In this document: piece by piece, positions 37,943 through 46,778 of the stretch
Layout: every line of letters begins with the position of its first letter
Position numbering within the stretch: position 1 is the stretch's first letter
NCBI RefSeq assembly: GCF_001424945.1
Contig: NZ_LMCW01000005.1
Span: 62,001-126,000, forward strand
From: Rhizobium sp. Root1203
GTDB lineage: Bacteria > Pseudomonadota > Alphaproteobacteria > Rhizobiales > Rhizobiaceae
Direction of reading: 5' to 3'
Length of the DNA stretch: 64,000 nucleotides
Notes under the pieces: generated by a model
What the model saw: only the letters and a program-made list of their open reading frames with translations
What the model was told of the DNA's origin: nothing
The model's database searches: none
Program-made: the position numbers and the translations under genes

Positions 37943-39193
37943 GCATTGCCGCAACGCCGGAAGATACTGGTCGTTCTGAAGGGCTACCCGCGCCTTTCCG
38001 AAACGTTCATCGCCCAGGAACTGTTGGGGCTCGAACGGGCCGGCTTCGACCTGACGCTGATTTCGATGCGCCGTCCGACCGACAAGAAGCGGCATCCGGT
38101 GCACGACGAGATCAAGGCGCGGGTTGTCTATCTGCCCGAGTATCTGCACGAAGAACCGATCCGGGTGTTGAAAGGCGTGGTTTCGGGCTTCCGCATGCCA
38201 GGGTTCAAGGCGCTTGTGAAACGCTTCCTGAAGGACCTGCCGCGCGATGTTTCGCGAAACCGTTTCCGTCGGCTGGGCCAGGCTTTGGTGCTGGCGCGCG
38301 AATGGCCGGACAAGGGCACGTGGCTGCATGCGCATTTCATTCACACGCCAGCCTCTGTCACGGAATATGCCAGCATCCTGACCGGCGTGCCCTGGACCTG
38401 TTCCGCGCATGCCAAGGACATCTGGACCTCACCCGATTGGGAACTGAACGAGAAGCTCGGCAGCGCGCGCTGGACCGTCACCTGCACGAAAAGCGGCTAT
38501 GAGCACATGCGTACGCTGACGGAGCGCAAGGAGGCGGTGCATTTGAGTTATCACGGCCTGGATCTGGCGCGATTCGGACATTTTGCAGAGCAGAGGCCTT
38601 GTCGCGACGGCAGCAACCCGGCTGATCCCGTCTCAATCCTGAGTGTGGGCCGTGCTGTGGAAAAGAAGGGATATGATACGCTGCTGCAGGCACTCGCACG
38701 CCTGCCGGCAGACTTGCACTGGCGCTTCGAGCATATCGGCGGCGGCGACGAGTTACCCAGGCTGAAGGCGCTGGCGACGACACTTGGCGTTGCCGACAGG
38801 ATCACCTGGAAGGGAGCGCTCGCACAGGATGATGTGCTCGATCACTACCGTCGATCGGACATCTTTGCGCTCGCCTGCCGGATTGCAGCTAACGGCGACC
38901 GCGACGGGCTTCCCAATGTTCTGGTTGAGGCATCCAGCCAGCGGCTGCCCTGCATTTCCACGTCCGTGTCCGGCGTCCCCGAGCTTCTGGTTGACGGAGA
39001 AAACGGATTGCTGGTACCGCCCGAAGACCCCGTCGCATTGGCCGTGGCGCTGGAAGCCGCAATCCGGGATCCGAAGCTGCGCCGCACGCTGGGGGATAGC
39101 GCAGAGCAACGGGTGCGTGCGCATTTCGACCATCACGCCAGCATCGAACAGCTCAGCCGCCTTTTCGACTCGGAATGGCAGAGGGCATCATGA
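37931..39193 (+). CDS. Glycosyltransferase family 4 protein
   Basis: A 420-residue GT-B enzyme. The N-terminal domain includes LKGYPRLSETFIAQELLGLE, typical of exopolysaccharide GT4 enzymes. The donor domain begins at about 235 (SILSVGRAVEKKGYDTLL) and carries the EX7E-type segment NVLVEASSQRLPCISTSVSG. GTG 37931 is the start; it lies in the third 17-bp repeat and overlaps a mini-ORF stop. The end overlaps the next gene by 4 bp (ATGA). Likely acts in the same glycan pathway as the two MurG-like enzymes around it. Confidence 0.87.
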   Translation: MKIQALPQRRKILVVLKGYPRLSETFIAQELLGLERAGFDLTLISMRRPTDKKRHPVHDEIKARVVYLPEYLHEEPIRVLKGVVSGFRMPGFKALVKRFLKDLPRDVSRNRFRRLGQALVLAREWPDKGTWLHAHFIHTPASVTEYASILTGVPWTCSAHAKDIWTSPDWELNEKLGSARWTVTCTKSGYEHMRTLTERKEAVHLSYHGLDLARFGHFAEQRPCRDGSNPADPVSILSVGRAVEKKGYDTLLQALARLPADLHWRFEHIGGGDELPRLKALATTLGVADRITWKGALAQDDVLDHYRRSDIFALACRIAANGDRDGLPNVLVEASSQRLPCISTSVSGVPELLVDGENGLLVPPEDPVALAVALEAAIRDPKLRRTLGDSAEQRVRAHFDHHASIEQLSRLFDSEWQRAS

Positions 39194-40323
39194 TAGCGCC
39201 GCGGGTTTTCTTTTACGTTCAGCATCTGCTCGGCATCGGTCACATCGCCCGGGCAAGCCGTATTGCCAACGCGCTTGCATCTGATGGCTTCGATGTTACC
39301 GTTGTCACCGGAGGCTTGCCCGTTCCGGGCTTTCCCGCCGAGGGCATCAAGACCGTTGCCTTGCCACCGGTGGTCGCAAGCAACGCAGGCTTCTCCGGTC
39401 TTGCCGAAGCCAATGGCACGCCTGCCGGCGAGGAATTTCTCAACCGGCGCCGCGACATTTTGCTATCCGCCTTTCGTGACGCCCGGCCCAATGTCGTCAT
39501 CGTGGAAGCCTTTCCGTTCGGACGCAGACAAATGCGCTTCGAACTGCTGCCCCTCCTCGCTGCAATCGAACAGGCTGACCCCAGGCCGAAGCTGCTGAGC
39601 TCGGTGCGCGACATCCTGCAGGAAAACCGCAAGGCTGGCCGGGACGCGGAGACTGCAGCGCTCGTCCAGAACCACTTCGATGCGGTTCTGGTGCACGGCG
39701 ATCCAGCATTCGTCCTTCTGGAAGACACGTTCCCCCTCACCTCGGACATCGCCACCAAGGTTGTCTACACAGGGATCGTCGCGCCGCTGCAAGCTGCCGA
39801 GCCGTCGGATGTCTACGACATCATCGCATCCGTGGGCGGCGGCGCTGTCGGAATGGATCTTCTCGCCGCTGCCGCACGGGCGGCCGCAATTCTGCCGGCG
39901 GATCTGCGTTGGTTGCTGATCAGCGGCCCCAACCTGCCCGAGCGCGACTTTGCCGCGCTTTCAGCGGATATGGCGCCCAACGTGACACTCGTCCGTTTCC
40001 GCAAGGATTTCCCGTCGCTCCTGCGCGGCGCACGGGTCTCCATCTCGCAAGCGGGCTACAACACCGTAGGCGACCTCCTGAAAACGGACTGCCGCCCGAT
40101 CCTGGTACCCTTCGTTGCCGGTGGCGAGACCGAGCAGACCGTCCGGGCCGAACGGTTGAAGGCCCTTGGCCTTGCCGATATCCTGCCCGAGAAGGACCTG
40201 ACGCCCGAACTCGTCGCGGCTGCCGTCGGCGCGGCCCTGGAAGCGCCGGCGCAACCCTCCACCACGCTCGACCTCGATGGCGCTCACAAGACGGCGCAGA
40301 TCATTCGCGTGATGGTCGGTTGA
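39190..40323 (+). CDS. MurG-like GT-B glycosyltransferase (COG4671 type), paralogue 2
   Basis: A 377-residue protein related to the gene at 36692. The glycine loop is QHLLGIGHIARASRIA near the N-terminus, and the donor-binding C-terminal region reads ISQAGYNTVGDLLKTDCRPI followed by GGETEQTVRAERL, as in GT28. ATG 39190 overlaps the upstream stop (ATGA); five extra codons from 39175 are not needed. No membrane segments, so it probably works at the cytosolic face of the membrane on a lipid- or nucleotide-linked sugar. Confidence 0.83.
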   Translation: MIAPRVFFYVQHLLGIGHIARASRIANALASDGFDVTVVTGGLPVPGFPAEGIKTVALPPVVASNAGFSGLAEANGTPAGEEFLNRRRDILLSAFRDARPNVVIVEAFPFGRRQMRFELLPLLAAIEQADPRPKLLSSVRDILQENRKAGRDAETAALVQNHFDAVLVHGDPAFVLLEDTFPLTSDIATKVVYTGIVAPLQAAEPSDVYDIIASVGGGAVGMDLLAAAARAAAILPADLRWLLISGPNLPERDFAALSADMAPNVTLVRFRKDFPSLLRGARVSISQAGYNTVGDLLKTDCRPILVPFVAGGETEQTVRAERLKALGLADILPEKDLTPELVAAAVGAALEAPAQPSTTLDLDGAHKTAQIIRVMVG

Positions 40324-40517
40324 AACGCTCGCACTTTACGAAACTCCTATGATATAAAAAGATTCCCGCGAGAATCGGCGCGATGATTGCAAGCCGCTTC
40401 GCGTTGTTTTCGTTGGGGTATCCAGCGGCCCGGTTGCATGGTTCTTTTCTCGGCACTTCGCTTCTGTTCTGCGACGGGGTTGTTGATTAAAATTTTCCCG
40501 ATAATTGACGGTTAACA
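40324..40517 (+). promoter_or_regulatory. 194-bp gap before the pseudo-ABC gene
   Basis: A/T-richer than the surroundings, especially 40340-40370 and 40480-40515. A CCCGCGAG / CTCGCGGG-like partial dyad near 40363 is incomplete. It could hold a promoter for the pseudo-ABC and cNMP-binding genes; no named site is seen. Confidence 0.35.
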
Positions 40518-43232
40518 ATGGAAAAAAGCCTCGCGCGCTACATCTGGTCGAACACGCGGCTGCAGCAACTCTGGATTTTGGCGGTCGTTGCGCTGTCAAT
40601 GATACCCTATTTCCTTTCGTTCGATCTTCCCAAGCAGATCGTCAACGGTCCGATTCAGGGCTCCGGGTTTGAGGGCGAAGGCGCGACACAGACCTTCATG
40701 CATCTCTCTTACACCTTTCCTGTCATCGGAAAGGTCGAGTTCTTCTCGGGCCTGCAGCTGGACCGGCTCCAGACGCTCATGGCGCTCAGCCTGGTTTTCC
40801 TGGCACTGGTGGTCTTGAACGGCCTCTTCAAATTCTACATCAACACCTACAAGGGCCGGCTCGGAGAGCGCATGCTGCGGCGTATCCGCTTTCAGCTGAT
40901 CGACCGCGTCCTGCGATTTCCTCCCAACCATTTCAAGCGGGTGAAGTCGGCTGAAATCGCCACCATGATCAAGGACGAGGTAGAGCCCATGGGGGGCTTT
41001 ACCGGTGACGCCTTTGTGTCTCCCGCCCTGCTTGGAGGACAGGCACTCACGGCTCTCATCTTCATCATCGTGCAGAATTTCTGGCTGGGGATGATCGCCG
41101 CTGGCATCGTCGGCGTTCAGGCCGTCATCATACCGCGGATGCGAAAGCGCCTGCTCGAGCTTGGTCGCCAGCGCCAGTTGACCGCTCGCGAGCTTTCAGG
41201 GCGTGTCGGCGAAATCGTAGACGGCATCGGCACGATCCACGGCAACGACACGTCGAACCTCGAACGCGCCGACATCGCCGCCCGACTAGGACTGATCTTC
41301 TCGATCCGCTACGACCTCTATCAGTGGAAGTTTCTCGTCAAGTTCCTGAACAACTTCCTCGCCCAGGTCACGCCTTTCCTTTTTTATGCAATCGGCGGCT
41401 ACCTGGCCCTGCAGGGACGTCTGGATATCGGCCAGCTGGTGGCGGTGATCAGCGCGTACAAAGACCTGCCCGGCCCGTTGAAGGAACTGATCGACTGGGA
41501 CCAGATGCGCCAGGACGTGCAGGTGAAATACCAGCAGGTCTACGAGCAGTTTAATGTCGAGCCCCTGATCGACGAGAGTATCCATGTCGTTGCTGGCGCA
41601 GCGGTCACGCCGTTGGCATCGTCGATTGTCGTCAGCAACCTGTCGGTCAGCGACGACAGCGGTGCGCGCCTGATCAATCACATATCCGTCGAGATCAAGC
41701 CGAATGAAACAGTTGCCGTCGTCGGCCCGAACGCGAGCGGCGCCGAGGCGTTCGCCGAAGCCCTGGGGCGTCTGGTCTGGCCGGATTCCGGTCGCATCAC
41801 AATCGACGGCAAGGACTTGCTGGAGCTTCCCGAATCGGTCACCGGACGACGGATTTCCTATGCATCCGCCGACATCTATTTCTTCCAGGGCACGCTCCGT
41901 GACAACATTCTCTACGGGCTGAAGCATGCGCCGCTCCGCGACCCGGACTATGACGAGCAGACCGCTCTTGAGGTCAAGTGGCATGCTGCCGAAGCCCTCA
42001 AGGCCGGAAATCCCACACTCGATCCGAACAGCGACTGGGTCGATTATCAGGCGGCAGGCGCCACCGGCCCCGATGACATTCTCAAAGCAATACGCCCGGT
42101 GCTCGACGCCGTACTCATTTCGCAGGACCTTCTTGACCTGGCGCTTCGTTCGACGGTCGACACAGCTGTGCATGTGACGCTCGCCGGGCATATCGTCGAT
42201 GTGCGTGCGGCACTTCGCGAGCGCATGCAGGAGTCGGACCTCGCCAGCATCGTGGTGCCGTTCGACTTCGACGCCTACAATATCCAGGCGACGGTCGGCG
42301 AGAACCTCCTGTTCGGATCCATGAAGCGGCCGGCCATGAACAATCGCCGTCTGGCCGCGCATCCGTATTTCCAGGCGCTTTTCCGCGAGACGGGACTGAG
42401 CAACGATCTCTATACAATGGGCCTTGAGATCGCCGAAAACGCCGTCGAACTCTTCCATGACCTGCCGCCGGATCACCCCTTCTTCCAGCAGTTGACGTTC
42501 ATGACGGCAGATGACATTCCGACCTATCAGGCATTGCTCCAGAAGCTCACGAGCCGGAAGTTCGACGATGCTACACCCGAGGAGCGCTCATCCATCATCC
42601 GGCTGAGCTTCGCCTACATCGAGCCGCGGCACCGCTTCGGTCTTCTGACCGACGAGTTGACGGCAAAGATCGTCAGCGCCCGTAAGCAGTTCCACGAGAA
42701 TATTCCAGAAGATCTCGCCGCCGTCATCGAGCGCTACGACCCTGAGCACTTCATCTCTTCGGCAAGCCTGATGGACAATGTGCTGTTCGGTCGTATTGCA
42801 TACCAGCAAGCGGACGCATCGTCGCGCATCCGGGGGATCATGGGAGAGTTGTTCGACTCGCTGGATCTCTTCGATGACGTGCTGTCCATCGGACTGGAGT
42901 TTGACGTCGGCTCCGGCGGGAAGCGTTTGACAATGGTGCAGCGCCAGAAGCTGAACCTCGCCCGGGCTCTTCTGCGGCGGTCCGACTATTTCATTCTCAA
43001 CCGACCGCTTTCAGCGCTCGACCAGCGCGTCCAGGACCAGATCACCCACAACATCGTCAACGATCTGCACAAGGAAGGGGAGCGGCCGACGATCGTCTGG
43101 GTATTGTCGAACGCGAAGCTTGCGGAGATATTCGACCGAATTCTGCTTTTCGACCGCGGAAGCCTTGTCGAAGCCGGAAACTTTCCTGAGCTTTCGGAAC
43201 AAAACGGTATGTTCAAGGAACTGTTATCGTAA
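40518..43232 (+). CDS. ABC-exporter-like protein with degenerate ATPase and a large inserted region (pseudo-ABC)
   Basis: A 904-residue membrane protein, about 300 longer than a normal half-exporter. Residues 1-330 form an exporter-type transmembrane domain. The NBD starts at about 368, but Walker A is GPNASGAEA (403-411; the P-loop Lys is Ala409), Walker B ends FILNRP (Asp and catalytic Glu become Asn828 and Arg829), the signature position reads LTMVQ (804-808), and the switch His is Asn865. The D-loop SALD is kept. Residues 440-760 include an insertion of about 250 with three ENxLFG-like motifs (461-467, 594-600, 752-758). It cannot hydrolyse ATP normally; a regulatory or scaffold role is inferred. 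Confidence 0.85.
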   Translation: MEKSLARYIWSNTRLQQLWILAVVALSMIPYFLSFDLPKQIVNGPIQGSGFEGEGATQTFMHLSYTFPVIGKVEFFSGLQLDRLQTLMALSLVFLALVVLNGLFKFYINTYKGRLGERMLRRIRFQLIDRVLRFPPNHFKRVKSAEIATMIKDEVEPMGGFTGDAFVSPALLGGQALTALIFIIVQNFWLGMIAAGIVGVQAVIIPRMRKRLLELGRQRQLTARELSGRVGEIVDGIGTIHGNDTSNLERADIAARLGLIFSIRYDLYQWKFLVKFLNNFLAQVTPFLFYAIGGYLALQGRLDIGQLVAVISAYKDLPGPLKELIDWDQMRQDVQVKYQQVYEQFNVEPLIDESIHVVAGAAVTPLASSIVVSNLSVSDDSGARLINHISVEIKPNETVAVVGPNASGAEAFAEALGRLVWPDSGRITIDGKDLLELPESVTGRRISYASADIYFFQGTLRDNILYGLKHAPLRDPDYDEQTALEVKWHAAEALKAGNPTLDPNSDWVDYQAAGATGPDDILKAIRPVLDAVLISQDLLDLALRSTVDTAVHVTLAGHIVDVRAALRERMQESDLASIVVPFDFDAYNIQATVGENLLFGSMKRPAMNNRRLAAHPYFQALFRETGLSNDLYTMGLEIAENAVELFHDLPPDHPFFQQLTFMTADDIPTYQALLQKLTSRKFDDATPEERSSIIRLSFAYIEPRHRFGLLTDELTAKIVSARKQFHENIPEDLAAVIERYDPEHFISSASLMDNVLFGRIAYQQADASSRIRGIMGELFDSLDLFDDVLSIGLEFDVGSGGKRLTMVQRQKLNLARALLRRSDYFILNRPLSALDQRVQDQITHNIVNDLHKEGERPTIVWVLSNAKLAEIFDRILLFDRGSLVEAGNFPELSEQNGMFKELLS

Positions 43233-43317
43233 TATCCTATATCAGCGGCAATAGTGGCGTCCTCGAGAGACGCAATGGATCGAGCGCACCGAATGTGCGG
43301 CAGGGATAAATACGCTC

Positions 43318-43788
43318 ATGCTGTTGAGAGACGAAGTCGAAATGCTGCGGCGAGTGCCGATCTTCTCCAGGATTGCGCCGGCCAAGCTCAAGCTTTTGGC
43401 CTTCACCTCTGATCGAATGACCTACAATCTCGGTCAGGATCTCTTTCGACAGGGCGATCCGGGCGATGCTGCCTACGTGGTTCTGTCTGGTACTGCCGAT
43501 ATTCTTGTCCATTCGCCCGCTGGCGATATCAAGGTTGCGGACGTCGAGCCCAATTCCATCGTCGGGGAAATTGCCATCCTTTGCGACGTGTCGCGTACAG
43601 CCACCGTACGCGCGACCTCGCCGCTGGAGGTGTTGCGTATCAGCAAGGAGCACTTCCTGAAATTGCTAAGCGATTTCCCGGAGATGGCTGTCGAAATCAT
43701 GCGCGTGCTAGCCGATCGCCTCAACCACACGACCGCTGAACTGACCGCTGCCCGGGCGGCTAAGCGACCGCAAGCAGCGGCGGTGTAA
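43318..43788 (+). CDS. Stand-alone cyclic-nucleotide-binding domain protein
   Basis: A 156-residue protein consisting of one CRP-type cyclic-nucleotide-binding domain (about 10-130) plus a short Ala-rich tail. The phosphate-binding cassette GEIAILCDVSRTATV has the ribose-contacting Glu84 and phosphate-contacting Arg93, so cAMP or cGMP binding is plausible. There is no DNA-binding helix-turn-helix, so it is not a transcription factor. It lies 85 bp after the pseudo-ABC gene on the same strand and ends the run before a terminator. It may sense cAMP made by the cyclases in this window and act on the pseudo-ABC protein. Confidence 0.88.
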   Translation: MLLRDEVEMLRRVPIFSRIAPAKLKLLAFTSDRMTYNLGQDLFRQGDPGDAAYVVLSGTADILVHSPAGDIKVADVEPNSIVGEIAILCDVSRTATVRATSPLEVLRISKEHFLKLLSDFPEMAVEIMRVLADRLNHTTAELTAARAAKRPQAAAV

Positions 43789-43814
43789 TCAAACAGGCGC
43801 GCTTCGCCCAGCCA

Positions 43815-43846
43815 ACAAAAAATCCGCCCTAGGCGGACTTGTTTTT
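43815..43846. terminator. Bidirectional intrinsic terminator
   Basis: TCCGCC / GGCGGA stem (43823-43828 and 43832-43837) with a 3-nt loop. An A-run lies on the left and a T-run (GTTTTT) on the right, so it works for both the plus-strand cNMP-binding gene and the minus-strand MFS gene. Confidence 0.85.
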
Positions 43847-43860
43847 ATTGCCGGTAGGGA

Positions 43861-45189
43861 TCAATCGCGCTGTTCGAGTGCCTTGCTGAATGCCAGCGCC
43901 GCCAGCGTGCAGATGGCACCGGAAAGCAGGTAGTATCCGACGAATGTCAGGCCGAAACGGCTGGACAGGCTGAGCGCCACGAGTGGCGCGAAACCGGCGC
44001 CGACCAGCCACGCAAGATCCGATGTGAATGCCGCGCCGGTGTAACGGTAGCCCCGGCCGAAGCGTGAAGAGATCGATCCCGTTGCCTGGCCGAAGGACAG
44101 ACCGAGGACACCGAAGCCGATGATCACGAAGGCATCCTGCCCCTCGGAACCCGCACCGATCAAAATGGGGCCGATGAAGCTGAAGATCGCGATCAGGATC
44201 GCACATGCTGCCAACTGGCCGCGCCTGCCTATCCTGTCGGCGATCATGCCGGACGCGACAATCGCGATCAGACCAACCACCGCTCCGATAATCTGGACCA
44301 CCATGAAGGTGCCGATAGGCTGACTGCCGTAGAGGCTCATCCAGCCGAGCGGGAAGATCGTGACCAGATGAAACATCGCAAAGCTTGCCAGCGGTACGAA
44401 AGCGCCAATCAGGATGTCGCGCCCATGAACCCGCACCACGTCCCGTATAGGCGCGGCCTCCAGTTCATGCTGCTCGAGGGCCGTACCGAATTCCGTCGTC
44501 ATGACGAGGCGAAGACGGGCGAACAGCGCAACCACGTTGATCGCGAATGCGACGAAGAACGGATAGCGCCAGCCCCAGCTCAGGAAATCCTCGGGGGAAA
44601 GATTGGCGATGAAATAGCCGAACAGAGCGCTTGCCAGCGCAAAGCCGATCGGCGCGCCGAGCTGCGGGATCATGGCATACCAGCCACGGTGATTCTTCGG
44701 TGCGTTGAGCGCCAGCAGCGAGGCCAGCCCGTCCCACGCGCCACCAAGCGCAAAACCTTGCCCGAGCCGGAAGAGCGAGAGCAGCAAGATCGACCAGACA
44801 CCGATTTCATTATATCCGGGGAGGAACGCAATAGACGCAGTCGAGCCGCCGAGCAGGAACAGGGCGATCGTGAGTTTTGTGCCTCGACCGTACAATCGGT
44901 CGATTGTCATGAACACGACCGAACCCACAGGCCGGGCGAGAAACGCGAGCGAGAAAATCGCAAAGGAATAAAGCGTCGCCGTCAAACGGTCGGGCGCGAA
45001 GGGGAATACGAGCTGCGGGAAGACCAGCACCGAGGCAAGGCCGTAAACAAAGAAATCGAAGAATTCCGACATGCGCCCGATAACGACGCCAATTGCGATA
45101 CTGCCAGGCGAAACCGGCTTGTCTCCATGAATTTGTCTTGCGTCGCGTTCCATCGACGTGGACGACGGTCCATGTGTTGCATTAGCCAT
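43861..45189 (-). CDS. MFS transporter, metabolite:H+ symporter (MHS/ProP) type
   Basis: A 442-residue inner-membrane protein with 12 predicted helices. The first helix carries GVVIGRMSEFFDFFVYG, typical of the MHS subfamily, and the loop DRLYGRGTKL matches the GxxxDRxGRR MFS signature; a second copy is ADRIGRRGQ in the second half. Substrates of this subfamily are organic acids and osmolytes. It stands alone, divergent from cyoA across 380 bp and ending at a shared terminator. Substrate not predictable. Confidence 0.88.
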   Translation of the reverse strand: MANATHGPSSTSMERDARQIHGDKPVSPGSIAIGVVIGRMSEFFDFFVYGLASVLVFPQLVFPFAPDRLTATLYSFAIFSLAFLARPVGSVVFMTIDRLYGRGTKLTIALFLLGGSTASIAFLPGYNEIGVWSILLLSLFRLGQGFALGGAWDGLASLLALNAPKNHRGWYAMIPQLGAPIGFALASALFGYFIANLSPEDFLSWGWRYPFFVAFAINVVALFARLRLVMTTEFGTALEQHELEAAPIRDVVRVHGRDILIGAFVPLASFAMFHLVTIFPLGWMSLYGSQPIGTFMVVQIIGAVVGLIAIVASGMIADRIGRRGQLAACAILIAIFSFIGPILIGAGSEGQDAFVIIGFGVLGLSFGQATGSISSRFGRGYRYTGAAFTSDLAWLVGAGFAPLVALSLSSRFGLTFVGYYLLSGAICTLAALAFSKALEQRD

Positions 45190-45569
45190 TCAACGCCTCC
45201 CTCATTGAGACGCTTGCGGCAAAGCGCCTCATACCGATCTTGAACTAACCGTCATGCATATCAAGTCTGAGGAACGCAAATAGTTCACTGTCGACCTCTC
45301 AAAATTATATGTGGATGAAAAATCGCGCGCCCGGCGGCGTAATTCGTCCCTGAGATGGTGGTCGTTGTCGATCGCCCGGATATATTAGCCTTTCAAAAGT
45401 ATTGCGGCCGTCTTCAATCCTTCATTTTTTCATCAGGATTTCGACGGCCGGCCACGCCTGTTTATCCCGCAGTGCGGCAATTCTGCTGCACTGCGACCAA
45501 ACACCTCATGTTGCTGCCAGTTACAGTGCTTTAGTCGCGGTTCGGACGAAACAACAAGAGCATAGAGAC
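45190..45569. promoter_or_regulatory. Divergent region between MFS gene and cyoA (380 bp)
   Basis: Noncoding and A/T-rich at 45240-45330 and 45380-45440, consistent with promoters for both genes. The quinol oxidase is expected to be oxygen- or redox-regulated, but I see no definite FNR- or RegA-type site. An open frame running from 45402 into cyoA has no ribosome site or family similarity. Confidence 0.4.
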
Positions 45570-46733
45570 GTGCAAAAACTGCCGAAGTTTTCCCGCCCTC
45601 TCCTCATCTTGCCGCTGCTTCTGACGCTGGCAGGATGCAATCTGGTGGTCATGTCGCCCTCAGGCGACATTGCAATGCAACAGCGCGACCTCATTGTCGT
45701 GTCGACGGCATTGATGCTGCTGATCATCATCCCGGTGATCATTCTGACGCTGTTCTTTGCCTGGCGCTACCGTCGGTCAAACACCAGCGCAACCTACGAT
45801 CCCGAGTGGCATCACTCCACCCGGCTCGAAGTGGTCATCTGGTCTGCACCGCTGGCGATCATCATTGCGCTTGGCGCCATAACCTGGATCAGCACCCACA
45901 AACTCGACCCCTATCGTCCGCTTGATCGGTTGGACGCCGAACGCAGCATTCCTGCCGACGCCAAGCCGCTGACGGTCCAGGTCGTGGCGCTCGACTGGAA
46001 ATGGCTGTTCTTCTATCCCGATCTCGGCATCGCAACTGTCAACGAACTGGCAGCCCCGGTCGACGTTCCTATCAATTTCCAGATCACCTCTTCTTCGGTG
46101 ATGAACTCCTTCTACGTGCCGGCACTCGCCGGCCAGATCTATGCGATGCCCGGCATGCAGACCAAACTGCATGCCGTGATCAATGCGGAAGGTGTCTATG
46201 ACGGCTTTTCCGCGAACTACAGCGGCGCCGGCTTCTCGCATATGCGCTTCAAGTTCCATGGCTTCAACCGCGAGGGTTTCGATGCCTGGGTGGCGCAGGT
46301 CAAGGCCCAGGGCACGGCGCTGAACCGCGACACCTATCTGAAGCTCGAGCGCCCGAGCGAGCGTGAGCCTGTCCGTTACTTTGCGTCGGCCGACAAGGAT
46401 CTTTTCAATGCGATCCTCAACATGTGTGCGGCGCCCGGCAAGATGTGCATGAGCGAAATGATGCATATCGACATGATGGGCGGCGGCGGCAAGGAAAGCG
46501 CCGAAAACCGCGAGAAGCTGAAATATGACGATCGCCATGCCGACGGCAACGAGGGCACTCATGGTGCCCCTGCTCCCGGTAGCGAGGGCCAAGGGAACAC
46601 CGAGCCGACGCCCGCGACGGACGATGCCGGCGGCATGCAGAACATGCCGGGCATGCAGCATGACGGGCATAGCATGCCTGGAATGGACCACGGCACTGGC
46701 GATCAATCTCCTGCCCAGCAGAGCAACAACTAG
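45570..46733 (+). CDS. cyoA: Cytochrome bo3 quinol oxidase subunit II (CyoA) with Met/His-rich tail
   Basis: A 387-residue subunit II of the heme-copper quinol oxidase. A lipoprotein signal ends LTLAGC (Cys23), followed by two TM helices (about 45-65 and 85-107) and a periplasmic cupredoxin domain lacking the CuA ligands, as expected for a quinol oxidase. The core ends near residue 305, and a tail of about 80 residues ends in Met- and His-rich repeats such as GMQNMPGMQHDGHSMPGMDH. Start is GTG 45570 with AGAGA upstream. First gene of cyoABCD. Confidence 0.93.
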   Translation: MQKLPKFSRPLLILPLLLTLAGCNLVVMSPSGDIAMQQRDLIVVSTALMLLIIIPVIILTLFFAWRYRRSNTSATYDPEWHHSTRLEVVIWSAPLAIIIALGAITWISTHKLDPYRPLDRLDAERSIPADAKPLTVQVVALDWKWLFFYPDLGIATVNELAAPVDVPINFQITSSSVMNSFYVPALAGQIYAMPGMQTKLHAVINAEGVYDGFSANYSGAGFSHMRFKFHGFNREGFDAWVAQVKAQGTALNRDTYLKLERPSEREPVRYFASADKDLFNAILNMCAAPGKMCMSEMMHIDMMGGGGKESAENREKLKYDDRHADGNEGTHGAPAPGSEGQGNTEPTPATDDAGGMQNMPGMQHDGHSMPGMDHGTGDQSPAQQSNN

Positions 46734-46778
46734 GCCTGGCGCTTTGCGTCGATAAGACATCAATGAACGGGTTATTCC

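Noticed and set aside
40518..43232. Pseudo-ABC gene as a frameshifted or decayed pseudogene
   Set aside because: The frame is open across 904 codons with typical codon use, good membrane segments and a conserved C-terminal D-loop; the changes are confined to catalytic positions.
45402..45569. 56 extra residues at the CyoA N-terminus
   Set aside because: They would precede the lipoprotein signal peptide and block export; GTG 45570 places the signal at the true N-terminus.
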